Source of the DNA: Hydractinia symbiolongicarpus
Lineage: Eukaryota > Cnidaria > Hydrozoa > Anthoathecata > Hydractiniidae
Direction of reading: 5' to 3'
DNA length: 64,000 bases
Assembly (NCBI RefSeq): GCF_029227915.1
Contig: NC_079879.1
Coordinates: 31,440,501-31,504,500, forward strand
Shown here: in pieces, positions 1-10,120 of the stretch
Layout of the letters: the number at the start of each line of letters is the position of its first letter
Numbering within the stretch: position 1 is the stretch's first letter
Notes under the pieces: generated by a model
What the model was told of the DNA's origin: nothing
Seen by the model: the letters and a program-made list of their open reading frames with translations, nothing else
Databases searched by the model: none
Position numbers and translations under genes: made by a program

Positions 1-849
1 TTTCCACAAGGATTTTTTAAATTATTTTTTCACCACTAAAACTCATAAGACTTGTAGTTTTCAAAAATGTTTTCATTTTTTATGAGACGCTGAATAAAAG
101 AAGTTTAATCGCCGGCAAACGAAAACCCGCGATTTCCCGTAAATCCCGGGCTTGGCCCGTATAGTCAAAAGTATACAAAGAAAGTACCCAGGGAGTAAAC
201 TCATTTCCCGAACGAATTTTTAAATTTTTTTTTCACCACTAAAACGCATGAGACTGGTAGTTTTCAAAAAATTTTTCATTTTTGATGAGACGCTTAATGA
301 AAGAGGTTTAATCGCCGGCAAACGAAAACCCGTGATTTCCCGTAAATCCCGGGCTTGGCCCGTACAGTCGAATGTATACAAAGAAAGTACCCTGTGAGTA
401 AACTTATTTCCACAACGATTTTTTAAATTATTTTTTCACCACTAAAACGCATAAGACTTGTAGTTTTCAAAAATGTTTTCATTTTTTATGAGACGCTGAA
501 TAAAAGAAGTTTAATCCCCGGCAAACGAAAACCCACGATTTCCAGTAAATCCCGGGCTTGGCCGTATAGTCAAAAGTATACAAAGAAAGTACCCAGGGAG
601 TAAACTCATTTCCCGAACGATTTTTTAAATTATTTTTTCACCACTAAAACGCATGAGGCTTGTAGTCTTCAAACTTGTTTTCATTTTTGATGAGACGCTG
701 AATAAAAGAAGTTTAATCGCCGGCAAACAAAAACCCGCGATTTCCCGTAAATCCCGGACTCGGCCCGTATAGTCAAAAGTATACAAAGAAAGTACCCAGG
801 AAGTAAACTCATTTTCCGAACGATTTTTTAATTTTTTTTTTCACCACTG
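1..849. repeat. Leading mosaic monomers, four units
   Basis: The first ~200 bp resembles 2233-2435 (same ACTCATAAG and TTTTTATGAG variants). From about 204 on it resembles 2840 onward (GAATTTTTAAATT, GAGACTGGTAG). This fits loss of whole monomers between two copies of the adjoining 13-monomer unit. Nothing but satellite is present. Confidence 0.7.
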
Positions 850-966
850 AAACGCATGAGACTTGTAGTTTTCAAAAATGTTTTCATTCTTGATGAGACG
901 CTTAATGAAAGAAGTTTAATCGCCGGCAAACGAAAACCCGTGATTTCCCGTAAATCCCGGGCTTGG

Positions 967-980
967 CCCGTATAGTCGAA
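967..980 (-). other. Near-match to a CENP-B box, one base short
   Basis: On the minus strand this reads TTCG, three bases, A, two bases, CGGG. The mammalian CENP-B box core is TTCG, four bases, A, two bases, CGGG, so both half-sites and the A are present but the inner spacer is one base short. Only class A monomers (GTCGAATG) carry it; class B units have GTCAAAAG and lose the TTCG half. It is best called CENP-B-box-like. The shorter spacer makes binding by a canonical CENP-B doubtful, and the match may be chance. Confidence 0.35.
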
Positions 981-1026
981 TGTATACAAAGAAAGTACCC
1001 TGTGAGTAAACTCATTTCCACAACGA

Positions 1027-1044
1027 TTTTTTAAATTATTTTTT
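1027..1044 (+). other. AT block T6-AAATTA-T6 inside each monomer
   Basis: Each monomer carries an uninterrupted A/T stretch just after the start, usually six T, AAATTA, then six T. Variants shorten or extend the T runs (for example the all-T second half near 16450 and 18480) or break the second run with a C (TTATCTTTTC, common from about 35 to 50 kb). Such tracts are stiff and tend to disfavour nucleosomes. Any role in phasing nucleosomes along the array is inference. Confidence 0.7.
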
Positions 1045-1058
1045 CACCACTAAAACGC

Positions 1059-1102
1059 ATGAGACTTGTAGTTTTCAAAAATGTTTTCATTTTTGATGAG
1101 AC
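1059..1102 (+). repeat. 7-bp direct repeat ATGAGAC flanking the dyad, 37 bp apart
   Basis: ATGAGAC occurs at 1059-1065 and again at 1096-1102, so a copy sits on each side of the 9-bp inverted repeat. The same pair is in most monomers. Variants hit one copy at a time: ATAAGAC in the left copy is frequent, and GTGAGAC, GGGACGC or loss of the AC occurs in the right copy. It may be chance, a trace of an older internal duplication, or a paired binding site. Confidence 0.6.
1075..1096 (+). other. Perfect 9-bp inverted repeat with TTTT loop, present in most monomers
   Basis: The arms are TCAAAAATG (1075-1083) and CATTTTTGA (1088-1096), exact reverse complements separated by TTTT. This is the longest perfect dyad I found in the monomer and it recurs in most units. 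Three variant classes weaken it: the CAAACTTG form keeps only about the outer 5 bp, the CAGAAATG form places one G opposite T, and the TTAAAAATG form loses a C:G pair. It could form a small cruciform or be a two-fold protein site. Neither can be shown from sequence. Confidence 0.8.
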
Positions 1103-1160
1103 GCTTAATGAAAGAGGTTTAATCGCCGGCAAACGAAAACCAGCGATTTCCCCTAAATCC

Positions 1161-1173
1161 CGGGCTTGGCCCG
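1161..1173 (+). other. GC-rich mini-hairpin CGGGC-TTG-GCCCG
   Basis: CGGGC and GCCCG are reverse complements around a TTG loop. It is intact in monomers with the CCCGGGCTTGGCCCG form. It is destroyed in the CCCGGACTCGG form and weakened where one C is missing (GGCTTGGCCGTATAG, for example near 560, 3200 and 5835). It contains CCCGGG. Together with the GCCGGC and GTATAC palindromes it makes this half of the monomer rich in short dyads. Confidence 0.65.
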
Positions 1174-1420
1174 TATAGTCAAAAGTATACAAAGAAAGTA
1201 CCCAGGGAGTAAACTCATTTCCCGAACGATTTTTTAAATTATTTTTTCATCACTAAAACGCATGAGACTTGTAGTCTTCAAACTTGTTTTCATTTTTGAT
1301 GAGACGCTGAATAAAAGAAGTTTAATCGCCGGCAAACGAAAACCCGCGATTTCCCGTAAATCCCGGACTCGGCCCGTATAGTCAAAAGTATACAAAGAAA
1401 GTACCCAGGAAGTAAACTCA

Positions 1421-1623
1421 TTTTCCGAACGATTTTTTAAATTTTTTTCTCACCACTAAAACGCATGAGACTTGTAGTTTTCAAAAATGTTTTCATTTTT
1501 GATGAGACGCTTAATGAAAGAGGTTTAATCGCCGGCAAACGAAAACCCGTGATTTCCCGTAAATCCCGGGCTTGGCCCGTATAGTCGAATGTATACAAAG
1601 AAAGTACCCTGTGAGTAAACTCA
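1421..1623 (+). repeat. Representative class A satellite monomer (203 bp)
   Basis: This unit shows the class A haplotype: CTTAATGAAAGAGG in the middle, GTCGAATG before GTATAC, CCCTGTGAG near the end, and TTTCCACAACG at the start of the next unit. It has the CGGGCTTGG form of the GC-rich segment, so the small CGGGC/GCCCG hairpin is intact. Units combining class A in one part and class B in another are frequent (for example 1015-1217), which shows that exchange or conversion tracts can be shorter than one monomer. Confidence 0.85.
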
Positions 1624-1826
1624 TTTCCACAACGATTTTTTAAATTATTTTTTCACCACTAAAACGCATGAGACTTGTAGTTTTCAAAAATGTTTTCATT
1701 TTTGATGAGACGCTTAATGAAAGAGGTTTAATCGCCGGCAAACGAAAACCAGCGATTTCCCCTAAATCCCGGGCTTGGCCCGTATAGTCAAAAGTATACA
1801 AAGAAAGTACCCAGGGAGTAAACTCA

Positions 1827-2029
1827 TTTCCCGAACGATTTTTTAAATTATTTTTTCATCACTAAAACGCATGAGACTTGTAGTCTTCAAACTTGTTTTC
1901 ATTTTTGATGAGACGCTGAATAAAAGAAGTTTAATCGCCGGCAAACGAAAACCCGCGATTTCCCGTAAATCCCGGACTCGGCCCGTATAGTCAAAAGTAT
2001 ACAAAGAAAGTACCCAGGAAGTAAACTCA
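1827..2029 (+). repeat. Representative class B satellite monomer (203 bp)
   Basis: This is a full unit from TTTCCCGAACG to the next start. Class B diagnostic variants are CTGAATAAAAGAAG in the middle, GTCAAAAG before GTATAC, and CCCAGG(G/A)AG near the end. This copy also carries the linked pair GTAGTC...CAAACTTG in place of GTAGTT...CAAAAATG, and the CGGACTCGG form of the GC-rich segment. Class B units make up much of the array and often follow or flank class A units. Confidence 0.85.
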
Positions 2030-3353
2030 TTTTCCGAACGATTTTTTAAATTTTTTTCTCACCACTAAAACGCATGAGACTTGTAGTTTTCAAAAATGTT
2101 TTCATTTTTGATGAGACGCTTAATGAAAGAGGTTTAATCGCCGGCAAACGAAAACCCGCGATTTCCCGTAAATTCCGGGCTTGGCCCGTATAGTCGAATG
2201 TATACAAAGAAAGTACCCTGTGAGTCAACTCATTTCCACAAGGATTTTTTAAATTATTTTTTCACCACTAAAACTCATAAGACTTGTAGTTTTCAAAAAT
2301 GTTTTCATTTTTTATGAGACGCTGAATAAAAGAAGTTTAATCGCCGGCAAACGAAAACCCGCGATTTCCCGTAAATCCCGGGCTTGGCCCGTATAGTTAA
2401 AAGTATACAAAGAAAGTACCCAGGGAGTAAACTCATTTACCGAACGATTTTTTAAATTATTTTTTCACCACTAAAAGGCATGAGACTTGTAGTTTTCGAA
2501 AATGTTTTCATTTTTGATGAGACACTGAATAAAAGAAGTTTAATCGCCGGCAAACGAAAACCCGCCATTTCCCGTAAATCCCGGGCTTGGCGCGTATAGT
2601 CAAAAGTATACAAAGAAAGTACCCAGGGAGTAAACTCATTTCCCGAACGATTTTTTATATTATTTTTTCACCACTAAAACGCATGAGACTTTTAGTTTTC
2701 AAAAATGTTTTCATTTTTGATGAGACGCTTAATGAAAGAGGTTTAATCGCCGGCAAACGAAAACCAGCGATTTCCCCTAAATCCCGGGCTTGGCCCGTGT
2801 AGTAGAATGTATACAAAGAAAGTACCCAGGGAGTAAACTCATTTCCCGAACGAATTTTTAAATTTTTTTTTCACCACTAAAACGCATGAGACTGGTAGTT
2901 TTCAAAAAATTTTTCTTTTTTGATGATACGCTTAATGAAAGAGGTTTAATCGCCGGCAAACGAAAAACCGCGATTTCCCGTAAATCCCGGGCTTGGCCCG
3001 TACAGTCGAATGTATACAAAAAAAGTACCCTGTGAGTAAACTTATTTCCACAACGATTTTTTAAATTATTTTTTCACCACTAAAACGCATAAGACTTGTA
3101 GTTTTCAAAAATGTTTTCATTTTTTATGAGACGCTGAATAAAAGAAGTTTAATCCCCGGCAAACGAAAACCCACGATTTCCAGTAAATCCCGGGCTTGGC
3201 CGTATAGTCAAAAGTATACAAAGAAAGTACCCAGGGAGTAAACTCATTTCCCGAACGATTTTTTAAATTATTTTTTCACACTAAAACGCATGAGGCTTGT
3301 AGTCTTCAAACTTGTTTTCATTTTTGATGAGACGCTGAATAAAAGAAGTTTAA

Positions 3354-3485
3354 TCCCCGGCAAACGAAAACCCACGATTTCCAGTAAATCCCGGGCTTGG
3401 CCGTATAGTCAAAAGTATACAAAGAAAGTACCCAGGGAGTAAACTCATTTCCCGAACGATTTTTTAAATTATTTTTTCACCACTA
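3354..3485. repeat. Chimeric junction between the two 13-monomer copies
   Basis: At the position matching 718-849 the sequence changes to the CCCCGGCAAACG...CCACGATTTCCAG type that is normally found one monomer earlier (3150-3280). The monomer starting near 3248 is therefore a hybrid, changing type between the GAAGTTTAATC segment and the GC-rich half. It marks a likely exchange point inside a monomer. Confidence 0.65.
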
Positions 3486-5989
3486 AAACGCATGAGACTT
3501 GTAGTTTTCAAAAATGTTTTCATTCTTGATGAGACGCTTAATGAAAGAAGTTTAATCGCCGGCAAACGAAAACCCGTGATTTCCCGTAAATCCCGGGCTT
3601 GGCCCGTATAGTCGAATGTATACAAAGAAAGTACCCTGTGAGTAAACTCATTTCCACAACGATTTTTTAAATTATTTTTTCACCACTAAAACGCATGAGA
3701 CTTGTAGTTTTCAAAAATGTTTTCATTTTTGATGAGACGCTTAATGAAAGAGGTTTAATCGCCGGCAAACGAAAACCAGCGATTTCCCCTAAATCCCGGG
3801 CTTGGCCCGTATAGTCAAAAGTATACAAAGAAAGTACCCAGGGAGTAAACTCATTTCCCGAACGATTTTTTAAATTATTTTTTCATCACTAAAACGCATG
3901 AGACTTGTAGTCTTCAAACTTGTTTTCATTTTTGATGAGACGCTGAATAAAAGAAGTTTAATCGCCGGCAAACGAAAACCCGCGATTTCCCGTAAATCCC
4001 GGACTCGGCCCGTATAGTCAAAAGTATACAAAGAAAGTACCCAGGAAGTAAACTCATTTTCCGAACGATTTTTTAAATTTTTTTCTCACCACTAAAACGC
4101 ATGAGACTTGTAGTTTTCAAAAATGTTTTCATTTTTGATGAGACGCTTAATGAAAGAGGTTTAATCGCCGGCAAACGAAAACCCGTGATTTCCCGTAAAT
4201 CCCGGGCTTGGCCCGTATAGTCGAATGTATACAAAGAAAGTACCCTGTGAGTAAACTCATTTCCACAACGATTTTTTAAATTATTTTTTCACCACTAAAA
4301 CGCATGAGACTTGTAGTTTTCAAAAATGTTTTCATTTTTGATGAGACGCTTAATGAAAGAGGTTTAATCGCCGGCAAACGAAAACCAGCGATTTCCCCTA
4401 AATCCCGGGCTTGGCCCGTATAGTCAAAAGTATACAAAGAAAGTACCCAGGGAGTAAACTCATTTCCCGAACGATTTTTTAAATTATTTTTTCATCACTA
4501 AAACGCATGAGACTTGTAGTCTTCAAACTTGTTTTCATTTTTGATGAGACGCTGAATAAAAGAAGTTTAATCGCCGGCAAACGAAAACCCGCGATTTCCC
4601 GTAAATCCCGGACTCGGCCCGTATAGTCAAAAGTATACAAAGAAAGTACCCAGGAAGTAAACTCATTTTCCGAACGATTTTTTAAATTTTTTTCTCACCA
4701 CTAAAACGCATGAGACTTGTAGTTTTCAAAAATGTTTTCATTTTTGATGAGACGCTTAATGAAAGAGGTTTAATCGCCGGCAAACGAAAACCCGCGATTT
4801 CCCGTAAATTCCGGGCTTGGCCCGTATAGTCGAATGTATACAAAGAAAGTACCCTGTGAGTCAACTCATTTCCACAAGGATTTTTTAAATTATTTTTTCA
4901 CCACTAAAACTCATAAGACTTGTAGTTTTCAAAAATGTTTTCATTTTTTATGAGACGCTGAATAAAAGAAGTTTAATCGCCGGCAAACGAAAACCCGCGA
5001 TTTCCCGTAAATCCCGGGCTTGGCCCGTATAGTTAAAAGTATACAAAGAAAGTACCCAGGGAGTAAACTCATTTACCGAACGATTTTTTAAATTATTTTT
5101 TCACCACTAAAAGGCATGAGACTTGTAGTTTTCGAAAATGTTTTCATTTTTGATGAGACACTGAATAAAAGAAGTTTAATCGCCGGCAAACGAAAACCCG
5201 CCATTTCCCGTAAATCCCGGGCTTGGCGCGTATAGTCAAAAGTATACAAAGAAAGTACCCAGGGAGTAAACTCATTTCCCGAACGATTTTTTATATTATT
5301 TTTTCACCACTAAAACGCATGAGACTTTTAGTTTTCAAAAATGTTTTCATTTTTGATGAGACGCTTAATGAAAGAGGTTTAATCGCCGGCAAACGAAAAC
5401 CAGCGATTTCCCCTAAATCCCGGGCTTGGCCCGTGTAGTAGAATGTATACAAAGAAAGTACCCAGGGAGTAAACTCATTTCCCGAACGAATTTTTAAATT
5501 TTTTTTTCACCACTAAAACGCATGAGACTGGTAGTTTTCAAAAAATTTTTCTTTTTTGATGATACGCTTAATGAAAGAGGTTTAATCGCCGGCAAACGAA
5601 AAACCGCGATTTCCCGTAAATCCCGGGCTTGGCCCGTACAGTCGAATGTATACAAAAAAAGTACCCTGTGAGTAAACTTATTTCCACAACGATTTTTTAA
5701 ATTATTTTTTCACCACTAAAACGCATAAGACTTGTAGTTTTCAAAAATGTTTTCATTTTTTATGAGACGCTGAATAAAAGAAGTTTAATCCCCGGCAAAC
5801 GAAAACCCACGATTTCCAGTAAATCCCGGGCTTGGCCGTATAGTCAAAAGTATACAAAGAAAGTACCCAGGGAGTAAACTCATTTCCCGAACGATTTTTT
5901 AAATTATTTTTTCACACTAAAACGCATGAGGCTTGTAGTCTTCAAACTTGTTTTCATTTTTGATGAGACGCTGAATAAAAGAAGTTTAA
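3486..5989. repeat. 13-monomer HOR, copy 2
   Basis: This is the second copy at +2,636 bp. A one-base loss, TTCACACTA instead of TTCACCACTA, occurs at both 3275 and 5911, exactly one unit apart. After 5989 the two copies diverge (CCCCGG in copy 1, CGCCGG here). Confidence 0.88.
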
Positions 5990-6874
5990 TCGCCGGCAAA
6001 CAAAAACCCGCGATTTCCCGTAAATCCCGGACTCGGCCCGTATAGTCAAAAGTATACAAAGAAAGTACCCAGGAAGTAAACTCATTTTCCGAACGATTTT
6101 TTAAATTTTTTTTTTACCACTAAAACGCATGAGACTTGTAGTCTTCAAACTTGTTTTCATTTTTGATGATACGCTTAATGAAAGAGGTTTAATCGCCGGC
6201 AAACGAAAACCCGCGATTTCCCGTAAATCCCGGGCTTGGCCCGTACAGTCGAATGTATACAAAAAAAGTACCCTGTGAGTAAACTTATTTCCACAACGAT
6301 TTTTTAAATTATTTTTTCACAACTAAAACGCATAAGACTTGTAGTTTTCAAAAATGTTTTCATTTTTTATGAGACGCTGAATAAAAGAAGTTTAATCCCC
6401 GGCAAACGAAAACCCACGATTTCCAGTAAATCCCGGGCTTGGCCGTATAGTCAAAAGTATACAAAGAAAGTACCCAGGGAGTAAACTCATTTCCCGAACG
6501 ATTTTTTAAATTATTTTTTCACCACTAAAACGCATGAGGCTTGTAGTCTTCAAACTTGTTTTCATTTTTGATGAGACGCTGAATAAAAGAAGTTTAATCG
6601 CCGGCAAACAAAAACCCGCGATTTCCCGTAAATCCCGGACTCGGCCCGTATAGTCAAAAGTATACAAAGAAAGTACCCAGGAAGTAAACTCATTTTCCGA
6701 ACGATTTTTTAAATTTTTTTTTCACCACTAAAACGCATGAGACTTGTAGTCTTCAAATTTGTTTTCATTTTTGATGAGACGCTGAATAAAAGATGTTTAA
6801 TCGCCGGCAAACGAAAACCTGCGATTTCCCGTAAATCCCGAACTCGGCCTGTAAAGTCAAAAGTATACAAAGAA
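5990..6874. repeat. Mosaic monomers leading into the 8-monomer zone
   Basis: About four monomers mix types from the zones on either side. The GATGATACGC plus GTACAGTCGAATG unit at about 6165-6270 is the marker monomer of the 8-monomer zone. The ATGAGGCTTGTAGTC units at about 5925 and 6533 match the 13-monomer zone. No other sequence is present. Confidence 0.75.
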
Positions 6875-8497
6875 AGTTCCCTGTGAGTAAACTTATTTCC
6901 ACAACGATTTTTTAAATTATTTTTTCACCACTAAAACGCATAAGACTTGTAGTTTTCAAAAATGTTTTCATTTTTTATGAGACGCTGAATAAAAGAAGTT
7001 TAATCCCCGGCAAACGAAAACCCACGATTTCCCGTAAATCCCGGGCTTGGCCGTATAGTCAAAAGTATACAAAGAAAGTACCCAGGGAGTAAACTCATTT
7101 CCCGAACGATTTTTTAAATTATTTTTTCACCACTAAAACGCAAGAGGCTTGTAGTCTTCAAACTTGTTTTCATTTTTGATGAGACGCTGAATAAAAGAAG
7201 TTTAATCGCCGGCAAACAAAAACCTGCGATTTCCCGTAAATCCCAGACTCGGCCCGTATAGTCAAAAGTATACAAAGAAAGTACCCAGGAAGTAAACTCA
7301 TTTTCCGAACGATTTTTTAAATTTTTTTTTCACCACTAAAACGCATGAGACTTGTAGTCTTCAAACTTGTTTTCATTTTTGATGATACGCTTAATGAAAG
7401 AGGTTTAATCGCCGGCAAACGAAAACCCGCGATTTCCCGTAAATCCCGGGCTTGGCCCGTACAGTCGAATGTATACAAAAAAAGTACCCTGTGAGTAAAC
7501 TTATTTCCACAACGATTTTTTAAATTATTTTTTCACCACTAAAACGCATAAGACTTGTAGTTTTCAAAAATGTTTTCATTTTTGATGAGACGCTGAATAA
7601 AAGAAGTTTAATCGCCGGCAAACAAAAACCCGCGATTTCCCGTAAATCCCGGACTCGGCCCGTATAGTCAAAAGTATACAAAGAAAGTACCCAGGAGGTA
7701 AACTCATTTTCCGAACGATTTTTTAAAATTTTTTTTCAACACTAAAACGCATGAGACTTGTAGTCTTCAAACTTGTTTTCATTTTTGATGAGACGCTGAA
7801 TAAAAGAAATTTAATCGCCGGCAAACAAAAACCTGCGATTTCCCGTAAATCCCAGACTCGGCCCGTATAGTCAAAAGTATACAAAAAAAGTACCCAGGAA
7901 GTAAACTCATTTTCCGAACGATTTTTTAAATTTTTTTTTCACCACTAAAACGCATGAGACTTGTAGTCTTCAAACTTGTTTTCATTTTTGATGATACGCT
8001 TAATGAAAGAGGTTTAATCGCCGGCAAACGAAAACCCGCGATTTCCCGTAAATCCCGGGCTTGGCCCGTACAGTCGAATGTATACAAAAAAAGTACCCTG
8101 TGAGTAAACTTATTTCCACAACGATTTTTTAAATTATTTTTTCACCACTAAAACGCATAAGACTTGTAGTTTTCAAAAATGTTTTCATTTTTGATGAGAC
8201 GCTGAATAAAAGAAGTTTAATCGCCGGCAAACAAAAACCCGCGATTTCCCGTAAATCCCGGACTCGGCCCGTATAGTCAAAAGTATACAAAGAAAGTACC
8301 CAGGAGGTAAACTCATTTTCCGAACGATTTTTTAAATTTTTTTTTCAACACTAAAACGCATGAGACTTGTAGTCTTCAAACTTGTTTTCATTTTTGATGA
8401 GACGCTGAATAAAAGAAGTTTAATCGCCGGCAAACGAAAACCTGCGATTTCCCGTAAATCCCGGACTCGGCCTGTAAAGTCAAAAGTATACAAAGAA
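6875..8497. repeat. 8-monomer HOR, copy 1 (1,623 bp)
   Basis: Copies are bounded by the marker AGTTCCCTGTGAG (6875, 8498, 10121, 11745, 12962, 14585). In order the units are: ATAAG/CCCCGG; AAGAGGCTTG; GATGATACGC; ATAAG with AGGAGGT; AACACTA; then a second GATGATACGC, ATAAG, AACACTA trio. The 8-mer therefore contains a tandem trimer. Confidence 0.85.
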
Positions 8498-10120
8498 AGT
8501 TCCCTGTGAGTAAAATTATTTCCACAACGATTTTTTAAATTATTTTTTCACCACTAAAACGCATAAGACTTGTAGTTTTCAAAAATGTTTTCATTTTTTA
8601 TGAGACGCTGAATAAAAGAAGTTTAATCCCCGGCAAACGAAAACCCACGATTTCCCGTAAATCCCGGGCTTGGCCGTATAGTCAAAAGTATACAAAGAAA
8701 GTACCCAGGGAGTAAACTCATTTCCCGAACGATTTTTTAAATTATTTTTTCACCACTAAAACGCAAGAGGCTTGTAGTCTTCAAACTTGTTTTCATTTTT
8801 GATGAGACGCTGAATAAAAGAAGTTTAATCGCCGGCAAACAAAAACCTGCGATTTCCCGTAAATCCCAGACTCGGCCCGTATAGTCAAAAGTATACAAAG
8901 AAAGTACCCAGGAAGTAAACTCATTTTCCGAACGATTTTTTAAATTTTTTTTTCACCACTAAAACGCATGAGACTTGTAGTCTTCAAACTTGTTTTCATT
9001 TTTGATGATACGCTTAATGAAAGAGGTTTAATCGCCGGCAAACGAAAACCCGCGATTTCCCGTAAATCCCGGGCTTGGCCCGTACAGTCGAATGTATACA
9101 AAAAAAGTACCCTGTGAGTAAACTTATTTCCACAACGATTTTTTAAATTATTTTTTCACCACTAAAACGCATAAGACTTGTAGTTTTCAAAAATGTTTTC
9201 ATTTTTGATGAGACGCTGAATAAAAGAAGTTTAATCGCCGGCAAACAAAAACCCGCGATTTCCCGTAAATCCCGGACTCGGCCCGTATAGTCAAAAGTAT
9301 ACAAAGAAAGTACCCAGGAGGTAAACTCATTTTCCGAACGATTTTTTAAATTTTTTTTTCAACACTAAAACGCATGAGACTTGTAGTCTTCAAACTTGTT
9401 TTCATTTTTGATGAGACGCTGAATAAAAGAAGTTTAATCGCCGGCAAACAAAAACCTGCGATTTCCCGTAAATCCCAGACTCGGCCCGTATAGTCAAAAG
9501 TATACAAAGAAAGTACCCAGGAAGTAAACTCATTTTCCGAACGATTTTTTAAATTTTTTTTTCACCACTAAAACGCATGAGACTTGTAGTCTTCAAACTT
9601 GTTTTCATTTTTGATGATACGCTTAATGAAAGAGGTTTAATCGCCGGCAAACGAAAACCCGCGATTTCCCGTAAATCCCGGGCTTGGCCCGTACAGTCGA
9701 ATGTATACAAAAAAAGTACCCTGTGAGTAAACTTATTTCCACAACGATTTTTTAAATTATTTTTTCACCACTAAAACGCATAAGACTTGTAGTTTTCAAA
9801 AATGTTTTCATTTTTGATGAGACGCTGAATAAAAGAAGTTTAATCGCCGGCAAACAAAAACCCGCGATTTCCCGTAAATCCCGGACTCGGCCCGTATAGT
9901 CAAAAGTATACAAAGAAAGTACCCAGGAGGTAAACTCATTTTCCGAACGATTTTTTAAATTTTTTTTTCAACACTAAAACGCATGAGACTTGTAGTCTTC
10001 AAACTTGTTTTCATTTTTGATGAGACGCTGAATAAAAGAAGTTTAATCGCCGGCAAACGAAAACCTGCGATTTCCCGTAAATCCCGGACTCGGCCTGTAA
10101 AGTCAAAAGTATACAAAGAA
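8498..10120. repeat. 8-monomer HOR, copy 2 (1,623 bp)
   Basis: Same unit order as the copy before it, with the same length. Both this copy and the next begin with the private AGTAAAATTATTTCC variant (others have AAACTTATTTCC), so these two starts are closest relatives. Confidence 0.85.

Larger units (their letters stand above)
1015..2232. repeat. Inner trimer repeat, 2 x 609 bp
   Basis: 1015-1623 and 1624-2232 are two tandem copies of a three-monomer unit. The CAGCGATTTCCCC variant marks the first monomer of each (1141 and 1750). They differ at a few sites, for instance GTGATTT versus GCGATTT and AATCCC versus AATTCC in the third monomer. The pair is itself duplicated with the 13-monomer unit (about 3651-4868), so the trimer duplication is the older event. 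Confidence 0.85.
850..3353. repeat. 13-monomer HOR, copy 1 (offset 2,636 bp to copy 2)
   Basis: This stretch aligns to 3486-5989 with a constant offset of 2,636 bp. Shared private variants include CATTCTTGATG (about 891 and 3527), GTATAGTTAAAAG (about 2395 and 5031), AAAAGGCATGAG (about 2473 and 5109), and TTCTTTTTTGATGATACGC (about 2913 and 5549). Translations of both strands at 2046-2228/4682-4864 and 2587-2802/5223-5438 are identical between copies. The near-identity indicates a recent duplication. Confidence 0.88.

Noticed and set aside
967-980. Canonical CENP-B box
   Set aside because: Both half-sites are there, but the spacer is one base too short, so I list it only as a near-match.
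2587-2802. Recurrent plus-strand open frame of 65-82 codons (also at 17801, 28558, 36658, 47798, 58855 and others)
   Set aside because: It is a translation of just over one satellite monomer, recurring wherever the same variants recur. It overlaps minus-strand frames of the same kind, and a 203 bp period shifts frame at every unit. No start context, codon bias or recognisable domain supports a gene.
850-5989. Assembly artefact as the explanation for near-identical copies
   Set aside because: Not ruled out, but the copies have different flanks and a chimeric junction, and the same kind of whole-monomer differences occurs throughout, which fits real unequal exchange. Read-level support would decide it.
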